Source: Gammaproteobacteria bacterium (GTDB taxonomy: Bacteria > Pseudomonadota > Gammaproteobacteria > Pseudomonadales > Pseudomonadaceae). Taken from it: 9,980 bases of DNA. The position numbers were made by a program, and so were the translations under genes. The notes beneath the pieces are model-generated. The model was not told where the DNA came from, did not search any database, and saw only the letters and a list, made by a program, of their open reading frames with translations. Positions 1 through 6,540 of the stretch are shown here, one piece after another (the stretch's first letter is position 1; each line of letters opens with the position of its first letter). The stretch is taken from contig JAAYHO010000124.1 in the NCBI GenBank assembly GCA_012735335.1, positions 1 through 9,980 on the forward strand, in the 5' to 3' direction.

Positions 1-898
1 AGTCCTCGGCCGGCTTGAAACGGGTAGTCAGATGACTTTCCGGAGCCAGGCGCGAGCGTTGCAGGGCGCGCTCCAGTTGCCTGCGGATTTCCTGCAACTG
101 TGCGCTCAGCGTGGCCTTCTCTGTCGGGCCGAGGTCGTCTCTGGCCAGCAGGCTTTCGCTGACTGCCAAAGGGGTCTTCAAGCCATGGCTCAGATCACCC
201 ACACCCTTGCGGGCGCGCTGGATGATCTGTTCCAGTTGCGCGCCCAGATGATTGATCTCCTGCACCAGCGGCAACAACTCCTGGGGCACCTGATCATTGA
301 GCTCCAGGCGCTGGCCACCCTGCCACTCGGCCAGCTCCTGCCGGGCCTGGCGCAGTGGGCGCAAACCACGCTGCAGCAAGACCTGCTGCAGCACCAGACT
401 GATCAGCACAGCCAGCCCACCCAGCCCCCAGAGCCAGCTGCGGGCACGCTCAAAGGCCAGCAGCAGCGGCTGGTAGTCCAGCGCCACGCTGATTTCCACG
501 GTCTGACCCAGCTTGTTGAAGCGTTCGGAACGCACCAGCAGTTGCTGGCCGGAGGGCCCCGGTACCAGGCCGTTACCCCGGGCATCGGCACCCCCTGGCA
601 GGCGCTGGTCCCACAGCGAGCGTGAACGCCAGCGGTGCTGACCGGTTTCGACAATGAAGTAGCGCCCGGAGAACAGACGCATATAGTCCGGGCTGACCCG
701 CCCGGTATCCAGATACAGGCCACCGGGCCCGGAGGTGACCGCCGCCAGCAGGGTATCGGCCTCGCGCTGCAGGTCGCTGCCCAGATAATCCCGCAGCGCC
801 CGGTCAAACACCCAGACCGCACCCTGGCCGACCAGCATCACGGTAACCAGCAGTACCACCAACAGACCGCCACCAAGCTGGCGGCTGATGGAGTTCAT
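1..898 (-). CDS. Sensor histidine kinase, C-terminus cut by window edge
   Basis: This is a membrane sensor kinase that would phosphorylate the response regulator encoded just before it. The first 299 residues are in the window. Residues 8-28 form a first membrane helix and about 154-176 a second, enclosing a periplasmic sensor region of about 125 residues. A HAMP-like linker follows ([13 protein letters not shown], from 180), then the H-box [12 protein letters not shown] with phospho-acceptor His238. The ATPase (HATPase_c) domain lies off the left edge. The H-box is of the PhoQ type (SLKTPLA-like). The ATG at 896-898 overlaps the regulator's TGA (ATGA, 4 nt) and has an AGGA about 6 nt upstream. 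Gene order and the upstream box suggest a BqsS/CarS-like kinase. However, the RExxE iron motif reported for BqsS is not seen in the sensor region, so the signal is uncertain. Family is sure; ortholog identity is inferred. Confidence 0.93.
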   Translation of the reverse strand, partial: MNSISRQLGGGLLVVLLVTVMLVGQGAVWVFDRALRDYLGSDLQREADTLLAAVTSGPGGLYLDTGRVSPDYMRLFSGRYFIVETGQHRWRSRSLWDQRLPGGADARGNGLVPGPSGQQLLVRSERFNKLGQTVEISVALDYQPLLLAFERARSWLWGLGGLAVLISLVLQQVLLQRGLRPLRQARQELAEWQGGQRLELNDQVPQELLPLVQEINHLGAQLEQIIQRARKGVGDLSHGLKTPLAVSESLLARDDLGPTEKATLSAQLQEIRRQLERALQRSRLAPESHLTTRFKPAED

Positions 899-1563
899 TT
901 GAGTCCTACCAGTACATAGCCCTGCCCGCGACGGGTCTCGATGGCCTGTTTGCCAAGTTTGCGCCGCAGGTGATTGATCTGCACCTCAATGACGTTGGAG
1001 TCGCGCTCGGCCTCGTTGTCATACAGATGCTCGGCCAGTCGGGCCTTGGACACCAGCTTGCCCTCGTGCAGCATGAAGCAGCGCAGCATGCGAAACTCAC
1101 TGGCGGACAGTTGCACCTCATCCAGTCCGGGACCGGAGACCTGCTGGCTGGCCTCATCCAGTGTCAGACCGGCAGCATGCAGCAGTTGCTGGGGTTCGCG
1201 GCCATGACTGCGACGCAGCAGACCCTGAATGCGCAGCAGCAGCTCCTCGGGGTGGAACGGCTTGGCCAGGTAATCATCCGCCCCGGCGCGCAGCCCCTCG
1301 ATACGCTCCGACCAGCTGCTCCGGGCGGTCAGCACCAGCACCGGCATGCTCAGCCCCTGTTGGCGCCAGGCCTGCAGTATCTCCAGCCCGCCTTTGCCGG
1401 GCAGGCCCAGATCCAGAATGCACAGGTCGTAATGCTCCTGCTCGCCGAGCAATTGCGCATCCCGGCCGTCCGCCCGCCAATCCACCACATAACCAGCCTG
1501 CCGCAGATCCTGCATCAGCCCGTCGGCCAGCGCGACATTGTCCTCGGCAAGTAACAGCCGCAT
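895..1563 (-). CDS. OmpR/PhoB-family response regulator (BqsR/CarR-like)
   Basis: This cytoplasmic transcription factor is controlled by the kinase downstream. At 222 residues it has the usual length for the family. The receiver domain (1-115) shows acidic Asp8, phospho-acceptor Asp51 in ILDLGLPG, Thr79 and Lys101 (KPF). The C-terminal winged helix (about 125-222) has the recognition region [15 protein letters not shown] and the wing RGQGYVL. The start overlaps the stop of the upstream PepSY gene by one base (TGATG) and has GAGGA 6 nt before it. The operon order PepSY-PepSY-regulator-kinase matches P. aeruginosa PA2659-PA2656 as I remember it. Direct repeats with an 11-bp period upstream of the operon suit binding by an OmpR-class dimer. 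BqsR/CarR identity is inferred from context; PhoP- or QseB-like regulators remain possible. Confidence 0.95.
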   Translation of the reverse strand: MRLLLAEDNVALADGLMQDLRQAGYVVDWRADGRDAQLLGEQEHYDLCILDLGLPGKGGLEILQAWRQQGLSMPVLVLTARSSWSERIEGLRAGADDYLAKPFHPEELLLRIQGLLRRSHGREPQQLLHAAGLTLDEASQQVSGPGLDEVQLSASEFRMLRCFMLHEGKLVSKARLAEHLYDNEAERDSNVIEVQINHLRRKLGKQAIETRRGQGYVLVGLK

Positions 1564-1901
1564 CAGTCATCCTCGTCGATATCCACATCCAGCAGCTTGC
1601 CGGTTGCAGCATCATACTCCAGCTCGATCACCCGGCGATCCCGGGTGACGATTTCAAGTTCGTAGGTGTAGTGCCCATCATCGCGCTCCAGCTCTGCTTC
1701 GAGGAAGCGACCCGGGAAACGGCGCAGGGCATCCTCGATCAGCGCTTGCAGGGGCAGGATATGCCCCTGCTCGGCCAACCGCAGCGCCTCATCCTGACCG
1801 ATATCATCAGCGGCCACCGGCACTGCCCAGCCCAGCGCCAGCCCAATACACAACCAGCCGCACAAGGCGGCTGGCTTCAGGCGGCGGGTTGAATCAGTCA
1901 T
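1563..1901 (-). CDS. Small secreted PepSY-domain protein 1
   Basis: This 112-residue protein has a signal peptide: basic RRLKP, a hydrophobic core at about 11-27, and probable cleavage after VAA at residue 31. The mature part of about 81 residues is very acidic and is a single PepSY domain, with [14 protein letters not shown] and an [15 protein letters not shown] end. It aligns along its whole length with the upstream neighbour (LAEQG, LERDDG, AATG and a DD end are shared), so the two are tandem paralogs. Its start overlaps the neighbour's stop by 8 nt and has only a weak AGG, so translation is probably coupled. PepSY proteins beside two-component genes are usually periplasmic and thought to modulate or report the signal. 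Metal binding by the acidic residues is a guess from composition. No catalytic motif is present. Confidence 0.88.
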   Translation of the reverse strand: MTDSTRRLKPAALCGWLCIGLALGWAVPVAADDIGQDEALRLAEQGHILPLQALIEDALRRFPGRFLEAELERDDGHYTYELEIVTRDRRVIELEYDAATGKLLDVDIDEDD

Positions 1902-2202
1902 CCTGCTCGGTCTTGATGACGTCGCCGGTGGCCGCGTTCAGGGTGATGTCCCAGTCGGTACCATCATCGGCGCGGATATCCAGCTTGTACTCATAGCGAC
2001 CATCGTCACGCTCCAGATCGCGATCGGTGATGGTACCGGGCTTGATCGACAGGGCCTTTTCCTCCAGGCTCTCCAGCGACTGGATGGTGCCCTGCTCTAC
2101 CAGTTTGGCTGCTTCTTCGCGGTTGATATCATCATCAGCGAAAGCGGCGGCAGAACCCAGACCCAGCAGCGCAGCGCAAGACAGTGCAATAAGTTTTTTC
2201 AT
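1894..2202 (-). CDS. Small secreted PepSY-domain protein 2, first gene of the operon
   Basis: This 102-residue protein has a clear signal peptide (MKKLIALSCAALLGLGSAAA), cleaved after AFA at residue 22. The mature protein of about 80 residues begins with three Asp and ends EQDD. It is strongly acidic, with a PepSY core (LERDDGRYEYKLDI, then NAATGDVIKTE). It is a paralog of the next gene, with conserved spacing throughout. The ATG has GGAG about 9 nt upstream. As first gene of the operon it lies 49 bp downstream of the 11-bp repeat array, so it should be the most directly induced product. Role inferred: a periplasmic partner or cation buffer for the adjacent kinase. The exact function is unknown. 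Confidence 0.9.
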   Translation of the reverse strand: MKKLIALSCAALLGLGSAAAFADDDINREEAAKLVEQGTIQSLESLEEKALSIKPGTITDRDLERDDGRYEYKLDIRADDGTDWDITLNAATGDVIKTEQDD

Positions 2203-2248
2203 ATCATGTAACTCCGTTGTTTGAACACAATTGCATGGTAGATGAGAA

Positions 2249-2288
2249 AGCTGAATTCAGGCTTAAAACAAGCTGAATTCAAACTTGA
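2249..2288 (-). promoter_or_regulatory. Four 11-bp-spaced half-sites, BqsR-like operator
   Basis: Reading the minus strand toward the operon, the pentamers TCAAG, TTCAG, TTAAG and TTCAG start exactly 11 bp apart. On the plus strand these are CTGAA at 2251, CTTAA at 2262, CTGAA at 2273 and CTTGA at 2284. This is the geometry bound by OmpR/PhoB-class dimers. It resembles the published BqsR box TTAAG-N6-TTAAG, with one mismatch in three of the four half-sites. A possible -10 (TACCAT, 2240-2235) follows 10 bp after the last half-site, the distance usual for PhoB/PhoP/PmrA-activated promoters. Autoregulation is inferred. The array could also act on the divergent patatin gene. Confidence 0.65.
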
Positions 2289-2323
2289 GACAACATGCTC
2301 TACCGTTCTGTTCTGGAAAACTC

Positions 2324-3397
2324 ATGGTCGCTATTCATATCACTGAACCCGCACTGACCCTGCGCGCCGGAAATCGTGCGCTGACCCATATTCGTGAGGC
2401 CGGGCTGCAGCCTGCTGACGTGCACCTCATTCCGGGTGCGGCGGGCGGTCCCAAGGCGTTGGGTATTCAGGGGCTGGATATGGCGCTGTTCGGCCACTGG
2501 CTGCCCCAGGCCGCGCAGCAGCGCAGCCTGGTCGGCGCTTCCATCGGCAGTTGGCGCTTTGCCAGTGTCTGCCTGCCGGACCCGGTAGCCGGGCTGCAGC
2601 GGCTCGGCGAGCTGTACACCAGTCAGCGCTTTCCCAAGGGCATCAGCGTGGCCGAGATCAGCCTCCGCTGTGCGCAGATGCTGGATGACCTGCTCGACGG
2701 CCAGGACGCCGAGATCCTCGACAGCCCGCTGTACCGCCTGCATATCATGGTGGTGAAGTCGCTGCGCTCGCTGCAGCACGACCATCCGCGCCAGCTGGGG
2801 CTCGGTCTGGGCGGGGTGATAGGTTCCAACCTGCTGGGGCGGCGCCATCTCAAGCGCTGGTTCGAGCGGGTGATCATCCATGACCAGCGGCTGCGACCGC
2901 CGCTGGCCGAGCTGGAAGACTTCATCACCAGCTATGTGCCACTGAGCACCGACAACCTGCGCCCGGCCCTGCTGGCCTCGGGATCGATTCCCATGGTCAT
3001 GGAAGCGGTGCGGGATATTCCCGGCGCCAGCCAGGGCGTCTACCGCGATGGTGGCCTGCTGGACTATCACCTCGATCTGCCCTGGCAGGTCCCGGGCGTG
3101 GTGCTCTACCCCCACTTCATCGACCGAGTGGTCCCCGGCTGGTTCGACAAGGCATTGCCCTGGCGCAAGGCCAGTCAGATTGCCGATGTGCTGCTGGTGG
3201 CGCCCTCACCGGCCTACCTGGCCCGCCTGCCCTACGGCAAACTGCCGGATCGCCGGGATTATCGGCGTTTCATCAATGACGATGCGGGGCGGGAGAACTA
3301 CTGGCGCCAAGCGATAGCGGAAAGTCAGCGGCTGGGGGATGAGTTCATGGAGCTGGTCAGCAGCGGCCGTTTGCAGGAGCGAATCCAGCCCCTGTGA
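2324..3397 (+). CDS. Patatin-like phospholipase family protein
   Basis: This 357-residue putative lipid acyl hydrolase has a Ser-Asp dyad. The oxyanion-hole region is the glycine-rich GAAGGPKALGIQG at 38-50. The nucleophile elbow is GASIG at 71-75, giving Ser73. The second catalytic residue is Asp242 in YRDGGLLDY. ASGSIPMV (219-225) is also typical of the family. There is no signal peptide or membrane segment, so it is probably cytoplasmic. I chose ATG 2324, which has a weak GGAAAA upstream. A TTG at 2285 in the same frame would add 13 residues without family character and would lie inside the repeat array. The gene is divergent from the PepSY operon and converges on the NlpC/P60 gene, 9 bp away. 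Fold and dyad are clear; the substrate is unknown. Confidence 0.9.
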   Translation: MVAIHITEPALTLRAGNRALTHIREAGLQPADVHLIPGAAGGPKALGIQGLDMALFGHWLPQAAQQRSLVGASIGSWRFASVCLPDPVAGLQRLGELYTSQRFPKGISVAEISLRCAQMLDDLLDGQDAEILDSPLYRLHIMVVKSLRSLQHDHPRQLGLGLGGVIGSNLLGRRHLKRWFERVIIHDQRLRPPLAELEDFITSYVPLSTDNLRPALLASGSIPMVMEAVRDIPGASQGVYRDGGLLDYHLDLPWQVPGVVLYPHFIDRVVPGWFDKALPWRKASQIADVLLVAPSPAYLARLPYGKLPDRRDYRRFINDDAGRENYWRQAIAESQRLGDEFMELVSSGRLQERIQPL

Positions 3398-3406
3398 GCG
3401 GCGGTT

Positions 3407-3925
3407 TCAGTGATCCAGCACCCGCCGCGCGCTGTTGAAACTGCGCTGCCAATAGCTGGCCTGCAGATCATCGATACGCACCCGCCCGCCACTGCTGGGG
3501 GCATGCAGGAAGCGTCCGTCACCGACGTAGATACCGGCATGATCGACCCGCTTGCCGCCAGTCGAGAACAGCACCAGGTCTCCCGGACGCAGCGCATTGC
3601 CTGGCGCCTTGCGCGGCAGCTGGCTGAGTTCGGCGGTGGTACGCGGCAGGCTGACACCGGCGGTTTCACGGAACACGTAATTGATCAGCCCGCTGCAATC
3701 AAAGCCGGTTTCCGGGGAACTGCCGCCCCAGCGATAGGGCGTGCCGACCAGGGTGAAGGCATGAAACAGGATGTCATCATGGGCCGGGGCTACCGTATGC
3801 GATCTGGTCGGCTCAACCGCTGCCGCTACTGGCACAGACACAGGCACGGAGGCTGTCTGCGGCGCGCTCGCGCACCCGGCCAGCACGGCCACAGCCAATA
3901 TCAGTGGAGGAAGAAGCAGGCGCAT
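3407..3925 (-). CDS. NlpC/P60 family lipoprotein (peptidoglycan endopeptidase)
   Basis: This 172-residue lipoprotein is predicted to cleave peptide cross-links or stems in peptidoglycan. The lipobox LAGC gives lipidated Cys18. Ala at +2 (no Asp) suggests sorting to the outer membrane. A low-complexity Ala/Val/Pro linker (about 20-45) leads to the NlpC/P60 domain (about 50-172). Its catalytic residues are Cys77 (FDCSGL), His129 (VDHAGIYVG) and a third polar residue, His141 (FLHAPSSGG). The length is like MepS/Spr-type hydrolases, and small NlpC lipoproteins of this kind are common in Pseudomonas. The ribosome site is a modest GGGG about 9 nt before the ATG. The family call is firm; which bond it cuts and its physiological role are inferred. 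Confidence 0.94.
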   Translation of the reverse strand: MRLLLPPLILAVAVLAGCASAPQTASVPVSVPVAAAVEPTRSHTVAPAHDDILFHAFTLVGTPYRWGGSSPETGFDCSGLINYVFRETAGVSLPRTTAELSQLPRKAPGNALRPGDLVLFSTGGKRVDHAGIYVGDGRFLHAPSSGGRVRIDDLQASYWQRSFNSARRVLDH

Positions 3926-4016
3926 GCCATGACCCCAATGAAAACACCCACCAACCTTGCCCGCTCAAGAGGTTGAGGTCAAGTCTTCAGGTAAAACCGC
4001 ATGCAGCGCGTGTAAC

Positions 4017-4691
4017 TCAATGATTCACAGTGAAAGCCAGCATCGCGGATAACTGGCTCAGCGGCCGACCACTCTGCTCGGATAAACGATTGAAGGCTGC
4101 CTGCACCGCTGCCAGATCCCGCTGACTGGTGGCCGTGGCCCGGTCCAGCACCCCCATGCCGACCAGTGCGGTCAGCACATCACCGGTGGTGACAAAGGTA
4201 TCCTTGCCGACCATACGCAGGAAGCGCGGCACCGACAGACCGCCAAGCTGGTTGCCCTGCCGCGCCAGCAGGCGCCAGAGCCCGACAATATCCCCGCTCG
4301 GCCAATCCGCAATCAGGTTGCCCATGCTGCCGTACTCCCGGCTCAGGTCCAGCACCATCTGTGCATTGCGCGGCACACTGCGCAGCTTGGCCAGATGCCG
4401 TATCAGGCGCTGGTCCTGCATCAGCCGTTCGATATGCTCGGCGCTCATCAGCACCACCTTGTGCGGATCAAAGCCGAAGAACACTTCCTCAAAAGCCGGC
4501 CAGCGGGCATCGACCACGCTGTGCCTGAGCCCGGCGCGGAACACCCGCAGGGCGATCATCGACAGGTAGTGGTCATCCGGCATGGTCCGCAGCTGCTCGG
4601 CACTGTGCGGTGTCGGCAGGCGTGCTTCCAGCGCCTCGCGAGAGCCGAAGCGGTTCAGGCAGTACTCCTGCAGCCACTGATAATCACGCAT
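4017..4691 (-). CDS. Divergent Tag-like DNA-3-methyladenine glycosylase I homologue
   Basis: This 224-residue protein belongs to the adenine-glycosylase (Tag) family. Residues 43-116 align without gaps, by eye, with E. coli Tag, including MIAL..FRAGL, FFGFDPHKVVLMS, IERLMQD and LIRHLAKLRSV. TFVTTGDVLTALVGMGVLD matches the Tag helix before its last zinc ligands. Important residues differ. Tag Glu38, which contacts 3-methyladenine, aligns with Arg49, and Trp46 aligns with His57. I find no equivalents of zinc ligands Cys4, His17, His175 and Cys179. The gene starts 16 bp after ttcA with GGAGG 6 nt before the ATG, so it is the second gene of that operon. It may bind DNA or a nucleic-acid base without being a classical 3-methyladenine glycosylase. 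Homology is fairly sure; activity is unknown. Confidence 0.82.
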   Translation of the reverse strand: MRDYQWLQEYCLNRFGSREALEARLPTPHSAEQLRTMPDDHYLSMIALRVFRAGLRHSVVDARWPAFEEVFFGFDPHKVVLMSAEHIERLMQDQRLIRHLAKLRSVPRNAQMVLDLSREYGSMGNLIADWPSGDIVGLWRLLARQGNQLGGLSVPRFLRMVGKDTFVTTGDVLTALVGMGVLDRATATSQRDLAAVQAAFNRLSEQSGRPLSQLSAMLAFTVNH

Positions 4692-4707
4692 CCCGGCCTC
4701 CGCTCGG

Positions 4708-5532
4708 TCAGACGTTCATCACATTGACGAAGCGCGGCGTGGCGCTGTCATCAATGCGCAGGTTGGCAAAGTCGAACAGGCTGGTGTCGGCCAGCTGGGA
4801 CGGCTGCACATGGCGCAGGGCGCGGAAGATGTTGTCGATCCGCCCCGGGGTCTCCTGCTCCCAGCTGCGCAACATGCCCTTGACCACCTGGCGCTGCAGG
4901 TTTTCCTGAGAACCACAGAGGTTGCAGGGGATGATGGGAAACTCGCGCAGCTCGGAATAGGCGGCAATATCCTTCTCGCTGCAATAGGCCAGCGGACGGA
5001 TCACCACGTTGCGACCATCATCCGCACGCAGCTTGGGCGGCATGGCCTTGAGGTTGCCGCCGTAGAACATGTTGAGGAAGAAGGTTTCGACGATGTCGTC
5101 CCGGTGGTGCCCGAGGGCCATCTTGGTTGCGCCTATCTCGTCGGCGAAGGTGTACAGGTTGCCCCGGCGCAGCCGTGAGCACAGGGAACAGGTGGTCTTG
5201 CCCTCCGGCACCTTCTCCTTGACGATCGAATAGGTATCCCGTTCAAGGATGTGGTAGTCGATGCCCAGCCCATCCAGATAGGCCGGCAGCACATGCTCGG
5301 GAAAGCCGGGCTGCTTCTGGTCCATGTTCACCGCCACTATCTCGAAGCGGATGGGAGCCACCTTCTGCAGATGCAACAGCATGTCCAGCATGGTGTAGCT
5401 GTCCTTGCCGCCGGACAGGCAGACCATGATCCGGTCACCGTCCTCGATCATGTTGTAATCGGTAACGGCTTCCGCGGTCATGCGGCGCAGACGTTTCTGC
5501 AGTTTGTTCTGATTGACGCTGAGGCTGGACAT
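4708..5532 (-). CDS. ttcA: tRNA 2-thiocytidine(32) synthetase TtcA
   Basis: TtcA uses ATP and an iron-sulfur cluster to put sulfur on cytidine 32 in the anticodon loop of some tRNAs. The 274-residue protein has the PP-loop SGGKDS at 40-45, with Ser40, Lys43 and Ser45. It has CSLC (Cys115, Cys118) and CNLC (Cys203, Cys206). Cys115, Cys118 and Cys206 keep the 91-residue spacing of the essential E. coli Cys122, Cys125 and Cys213, the [4Fe-4S] ligands. [19 protein letters not shown] is the conserved family block after the first Cys pair. The start ATG is fixed by family length; no strong ribosome site precedes it. It is the first gene of an operon with the Tag-like gene. A -10-like TAGAAT lies 31-36 bp upstream. 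The assignment is firm. Confidence 0.98.
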   Translation of the reverse strand: MSSLSVNQNKLQKRLRRMTAEAVTDYNMIEDGDRIMVCLSGGKDSYTMLDMLLHLQKVAPIRFEIVAVNMDQKQPGFPEHVLPAYLDGLGIDYHILERDTYSIVKEKVPEGKTTCSLCSRLRRGNLYTFADEIGATKMALGHHRDDIVETFFLNMFYGGNLKAMPPKLRADDGRNVVIRPLAYCSEKDIAAYSELREFPIIPCNLCGSQENLQRQVVKGMLRSWEQETPGRIDNIFRALRHVQPSQLADTSLFDFANLRIDDSATPRFVNVMNV

Positions 5533-5562
5533 GGTAGAAACCCGGGACGCTCAAAACGCGCC

Positions 5563-5568
5563 ATTCTA
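5563..5568 (-). promoter_or_regulatory. Candidate -10 element for ttcA
   Basis: TAGAAT on the minus strand matches the sigma-70 -10 consensus at five of six bases. It lies 31-36 bp before the ttcA ATG and just downstream of the terminator of the preceding gene. The sequence 17 bp further upstream is T-rich (TTTTTC) and not a good -35. I see no FNR/Anr dyad. Confidence 0.4.
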
Positions 5569-5584
5569 CCGGTATTCCCCCGGG

Positions 5585-5635
5585 AGAAAAATATGCACCC
5601 GTCACCACCAGTCCGTTGCGGACCGTGATGACGGG
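5585..5635 (-). terminator. Rho-independent terminator of the Yip1 gene
   Basis: CCCGTCA (5598-5604) pairs with TGACGGG (5629-5635). An inner stem GTCCG/CGGAC closes a TTG loop, with small bulges between. On the minus strand the stem is followed by GCATATTTTT, giving a five-T run after a short gap. It begins 10 bp past the stop codon of the Yip1-family gene, so it should separate that gene from ttcA. Confidence 0.7.
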
Positions 5636-5645
5636 CAGAGAGAGA

Positions 5646-6245
5646 TCAGCGCAGGTAGATGGGGCCTATGCCCAGCCCCCAGAAGATCACCGCCGTGGCC
5701 ATCATGCCGACCAGCACCACCAGGCCGACCGCCAGGATGGAGCTGGCAAACAGGAAGCCCTCATCCGAGGGGATATTCATGAAGATGGGAATGCCCTGAT
5801 AGAGCAGATAGACGGTGTAGCAGATCGCTGCCGTGCCCGCCGCCATGGCCAGCCACAGGTTCGGCATCAACGCCGCCAGACCGGCAATGAACAGCGGGGT
5901 AGCGGTGTAGGCAGCGAAGATGACACACTCACTCAGGGTCGGATTGGCGTCATAGGTACGCGACATCCAGTGGATGAAAGCACCCATGACCGCGACCCCG
6001 GCAAGCATCGCCAGCCAGGTCAGCACCGTCATCTGCAGAGCGCTGGCCTGGGTCAGCTTGACTGGTTCCAGCGTGCCTATGGTCCAGCCTACCTGGGTGG
6101 TACCGATATAGGCTGATACCGCCGGGATAGCCGCCAGTACCAGAATATGCATGAGGTAGATCGGGCCCAGTGAACTTTCCCCGGCCTTGATCGTTCGCCA
6201 CGCCTTGTCTGGATTGCTGAAGAGCCCCACAACATTCTGGATCAT
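5646..6245 (-). CDS. Yip1-family integral membrane protein
   Basis: This 199-residue inner-membrane protein has about five hydrophobic helices, at roughly 28-47, 68-93, 108-124, 128-149 and 163-190. The N-terminal cytoplasmic segment VVGLFSNPDKAWRTIK is the typical opening of bacterial Yip1-domain proteins. ATPLFIAGLAALMPNLW is the usual mid-protein block. A near-perfect AGGAGGT lies 7 nt before the ATG, so it is probably well translated. It is a single-gene unit: a terminator follows and a 295-bp regulatory region with three inverted repeats precedes it. Bacterial Yip1-domain proteins have no settled function. Family assignment is good; no role should be inferred. Confidence 0.88.
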   Translation of the reverse strand: MIQNVVGLFSNPDKAWRTIKAGESSLGPIYLMHILVLAAIPAVSAYIGTTQVGWTIGTLEPVKLTQASALQMTVLTWLAMLAGVAVMGAFIHWMSRTYDANPTLSECVIFAAYTATPLFIAGLAALMPNLWLAMAAGTAAICYTVYLLYQGIPIFMNIPSDEGFLFASSILAVGLVVLVGMMATAVIFWGLGIGPIYLR

Positions 6246-6269
6246 GGTCTGACCTCCTGATTATTATTC

Positions 6270-6284
6270 TTCCGCTCAACGGAA
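6270..6284. repeat. Inverted repeat TTCCG-N5-CGGAA upstream of the Yip1 gene
   Basis: Five-base arms with a five-base spacer, centred about 32 bp before the Yip1 start codon. It could be a small hairpin in the 5' leader or a regulator half-site pair. It is short enough to be chance. Confidence 0.4.
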
Positions 6285-6298
6285 TGCCGGGCACAACC

Positions 6299-6315
6299 TG
6301 CGACAGACTGTCGCA
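6299..6315. promoter_or_regulatory. Perfect 17-bp palindrome, candidate operator
   Basis: TGCGACAG and CTGTCGCA flank a single central A, giving an 8-bp inverted repeat with no mismatch. It is 54-70 bp before the Yip1 start, where a repressor or activator of that gene could bind. The TGTCGC half resembles an ArgR half-site, but Pseudomonas ArgR sites are direct repeats, so I do not assign a regulator. Confidence 0.6.
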
Positions 6316-6324
6316 CCTGTGTCA

Positions 6325-6338
6325 TTGACTATAGTCAA
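6325..6338. promoter_or_regulatory. Perfect 14-bp palindrome TTGACTATAGTCAA
   Basis: A perfect dyad with 7-bp arms, 9 bp from the preceding palindrome. It contains TTGACT and TATAGT on both strands, hexamers like -35 and -10 elements, but neither has a well-placed partner at 16-18 bp. It is probably an operator between the divergent Yip1 and lipoprotein genes. It is not the FleQ pattern, which has the reverse arm order. Confidence 0.55.
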
Positions 6339-6448
6339 ATTCACACACCCTGTGCGGCTTCCATTAGAGTGATTTGCAGCTTCGTCCCCGCTGTTGATAG
6401 CGAATAAGCATTAGCCCCGCTTGCGTTATGCGCCCTGCCCGCCCAGCG

Positions 6449-6466
6449 CTGTCATCAGCCTGACAC
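6449..6466 (+). promoter_or_regulatory. Candidate pho box (PhoB binding site)
   Basis: CTGTCAT, spacer CAGC, then CTGACAC: an 11-bp direct repeat. The first half matches the PhoB half-site fully and the second has one mismatch (A for T). It lies 75-92 bp before the lipoprotein ATG on the same strand. The -10 about 10 bp downstream is poor (GTTATCC region), as is common for activated promoters. It suggests induction under phosphate limitation; this is an inference from the motif. Confidence 0.55.
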
Positions 6467-6540
6467 TGAACCGTTATCCGCCCGTCATGGCCCACGCGTA
6501 TCCCTGTGAGCCACTTCCCCATTTTTCGCAAGGATTACGC

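Noticed and set aside
32..625. 197-residue plus-strand frame at the left edge
   Set aside because: The minus strand here reads continuously as a histidine kinase with membrane helices and H-box; the plus frame is Gln/Leu-rich low-complexity shadow.
2285..2323. TTG at 2285 as start of the patatin gene
   Set aside because: It has no ribosome site, adds residues without family similarity, and lies inside the 11-bp repeat array.
2300..3115. 271-residue open frame antisense to the patatin gene
   Set aside because: It overlaps the catalytic Ser and Asp regions of a well-supported gene and has no domain of its own.
3963..3981. SoxR/MerR-like dyad CTCAA-N4-TTGAG with TTGACC before the NlpC gene
   Set aside because: SoxR sites need CCTCAA and TTGAGG with a 6-base centre and a 19-bp promoter spacer. 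Here the centre is 4 bases, one arm is imperfect and there is no proper -10.
3926..4016. Possible RNA gene or terminator between the Tag-like and NlpC/P60 genes
   Set aside because: Only a 5-bp stem with no T run is present, and no tRNA-like or conserved RNA fold is visible.
6299..6322. ArgR site, from the TGTCGC half
   Set aside because: Pseudomonas ArgR sites are direct repeats with AA downstream; this is a perfect inverted repeat without that feature.
6421..6540. In-frame upstream starts for the lipoprotein (TTG 6421, ATG 6487)
   Set aside because: They would put 18-40 residues in front of a classic signal peptide; ATG 6541 has AAGGA at good spacing.
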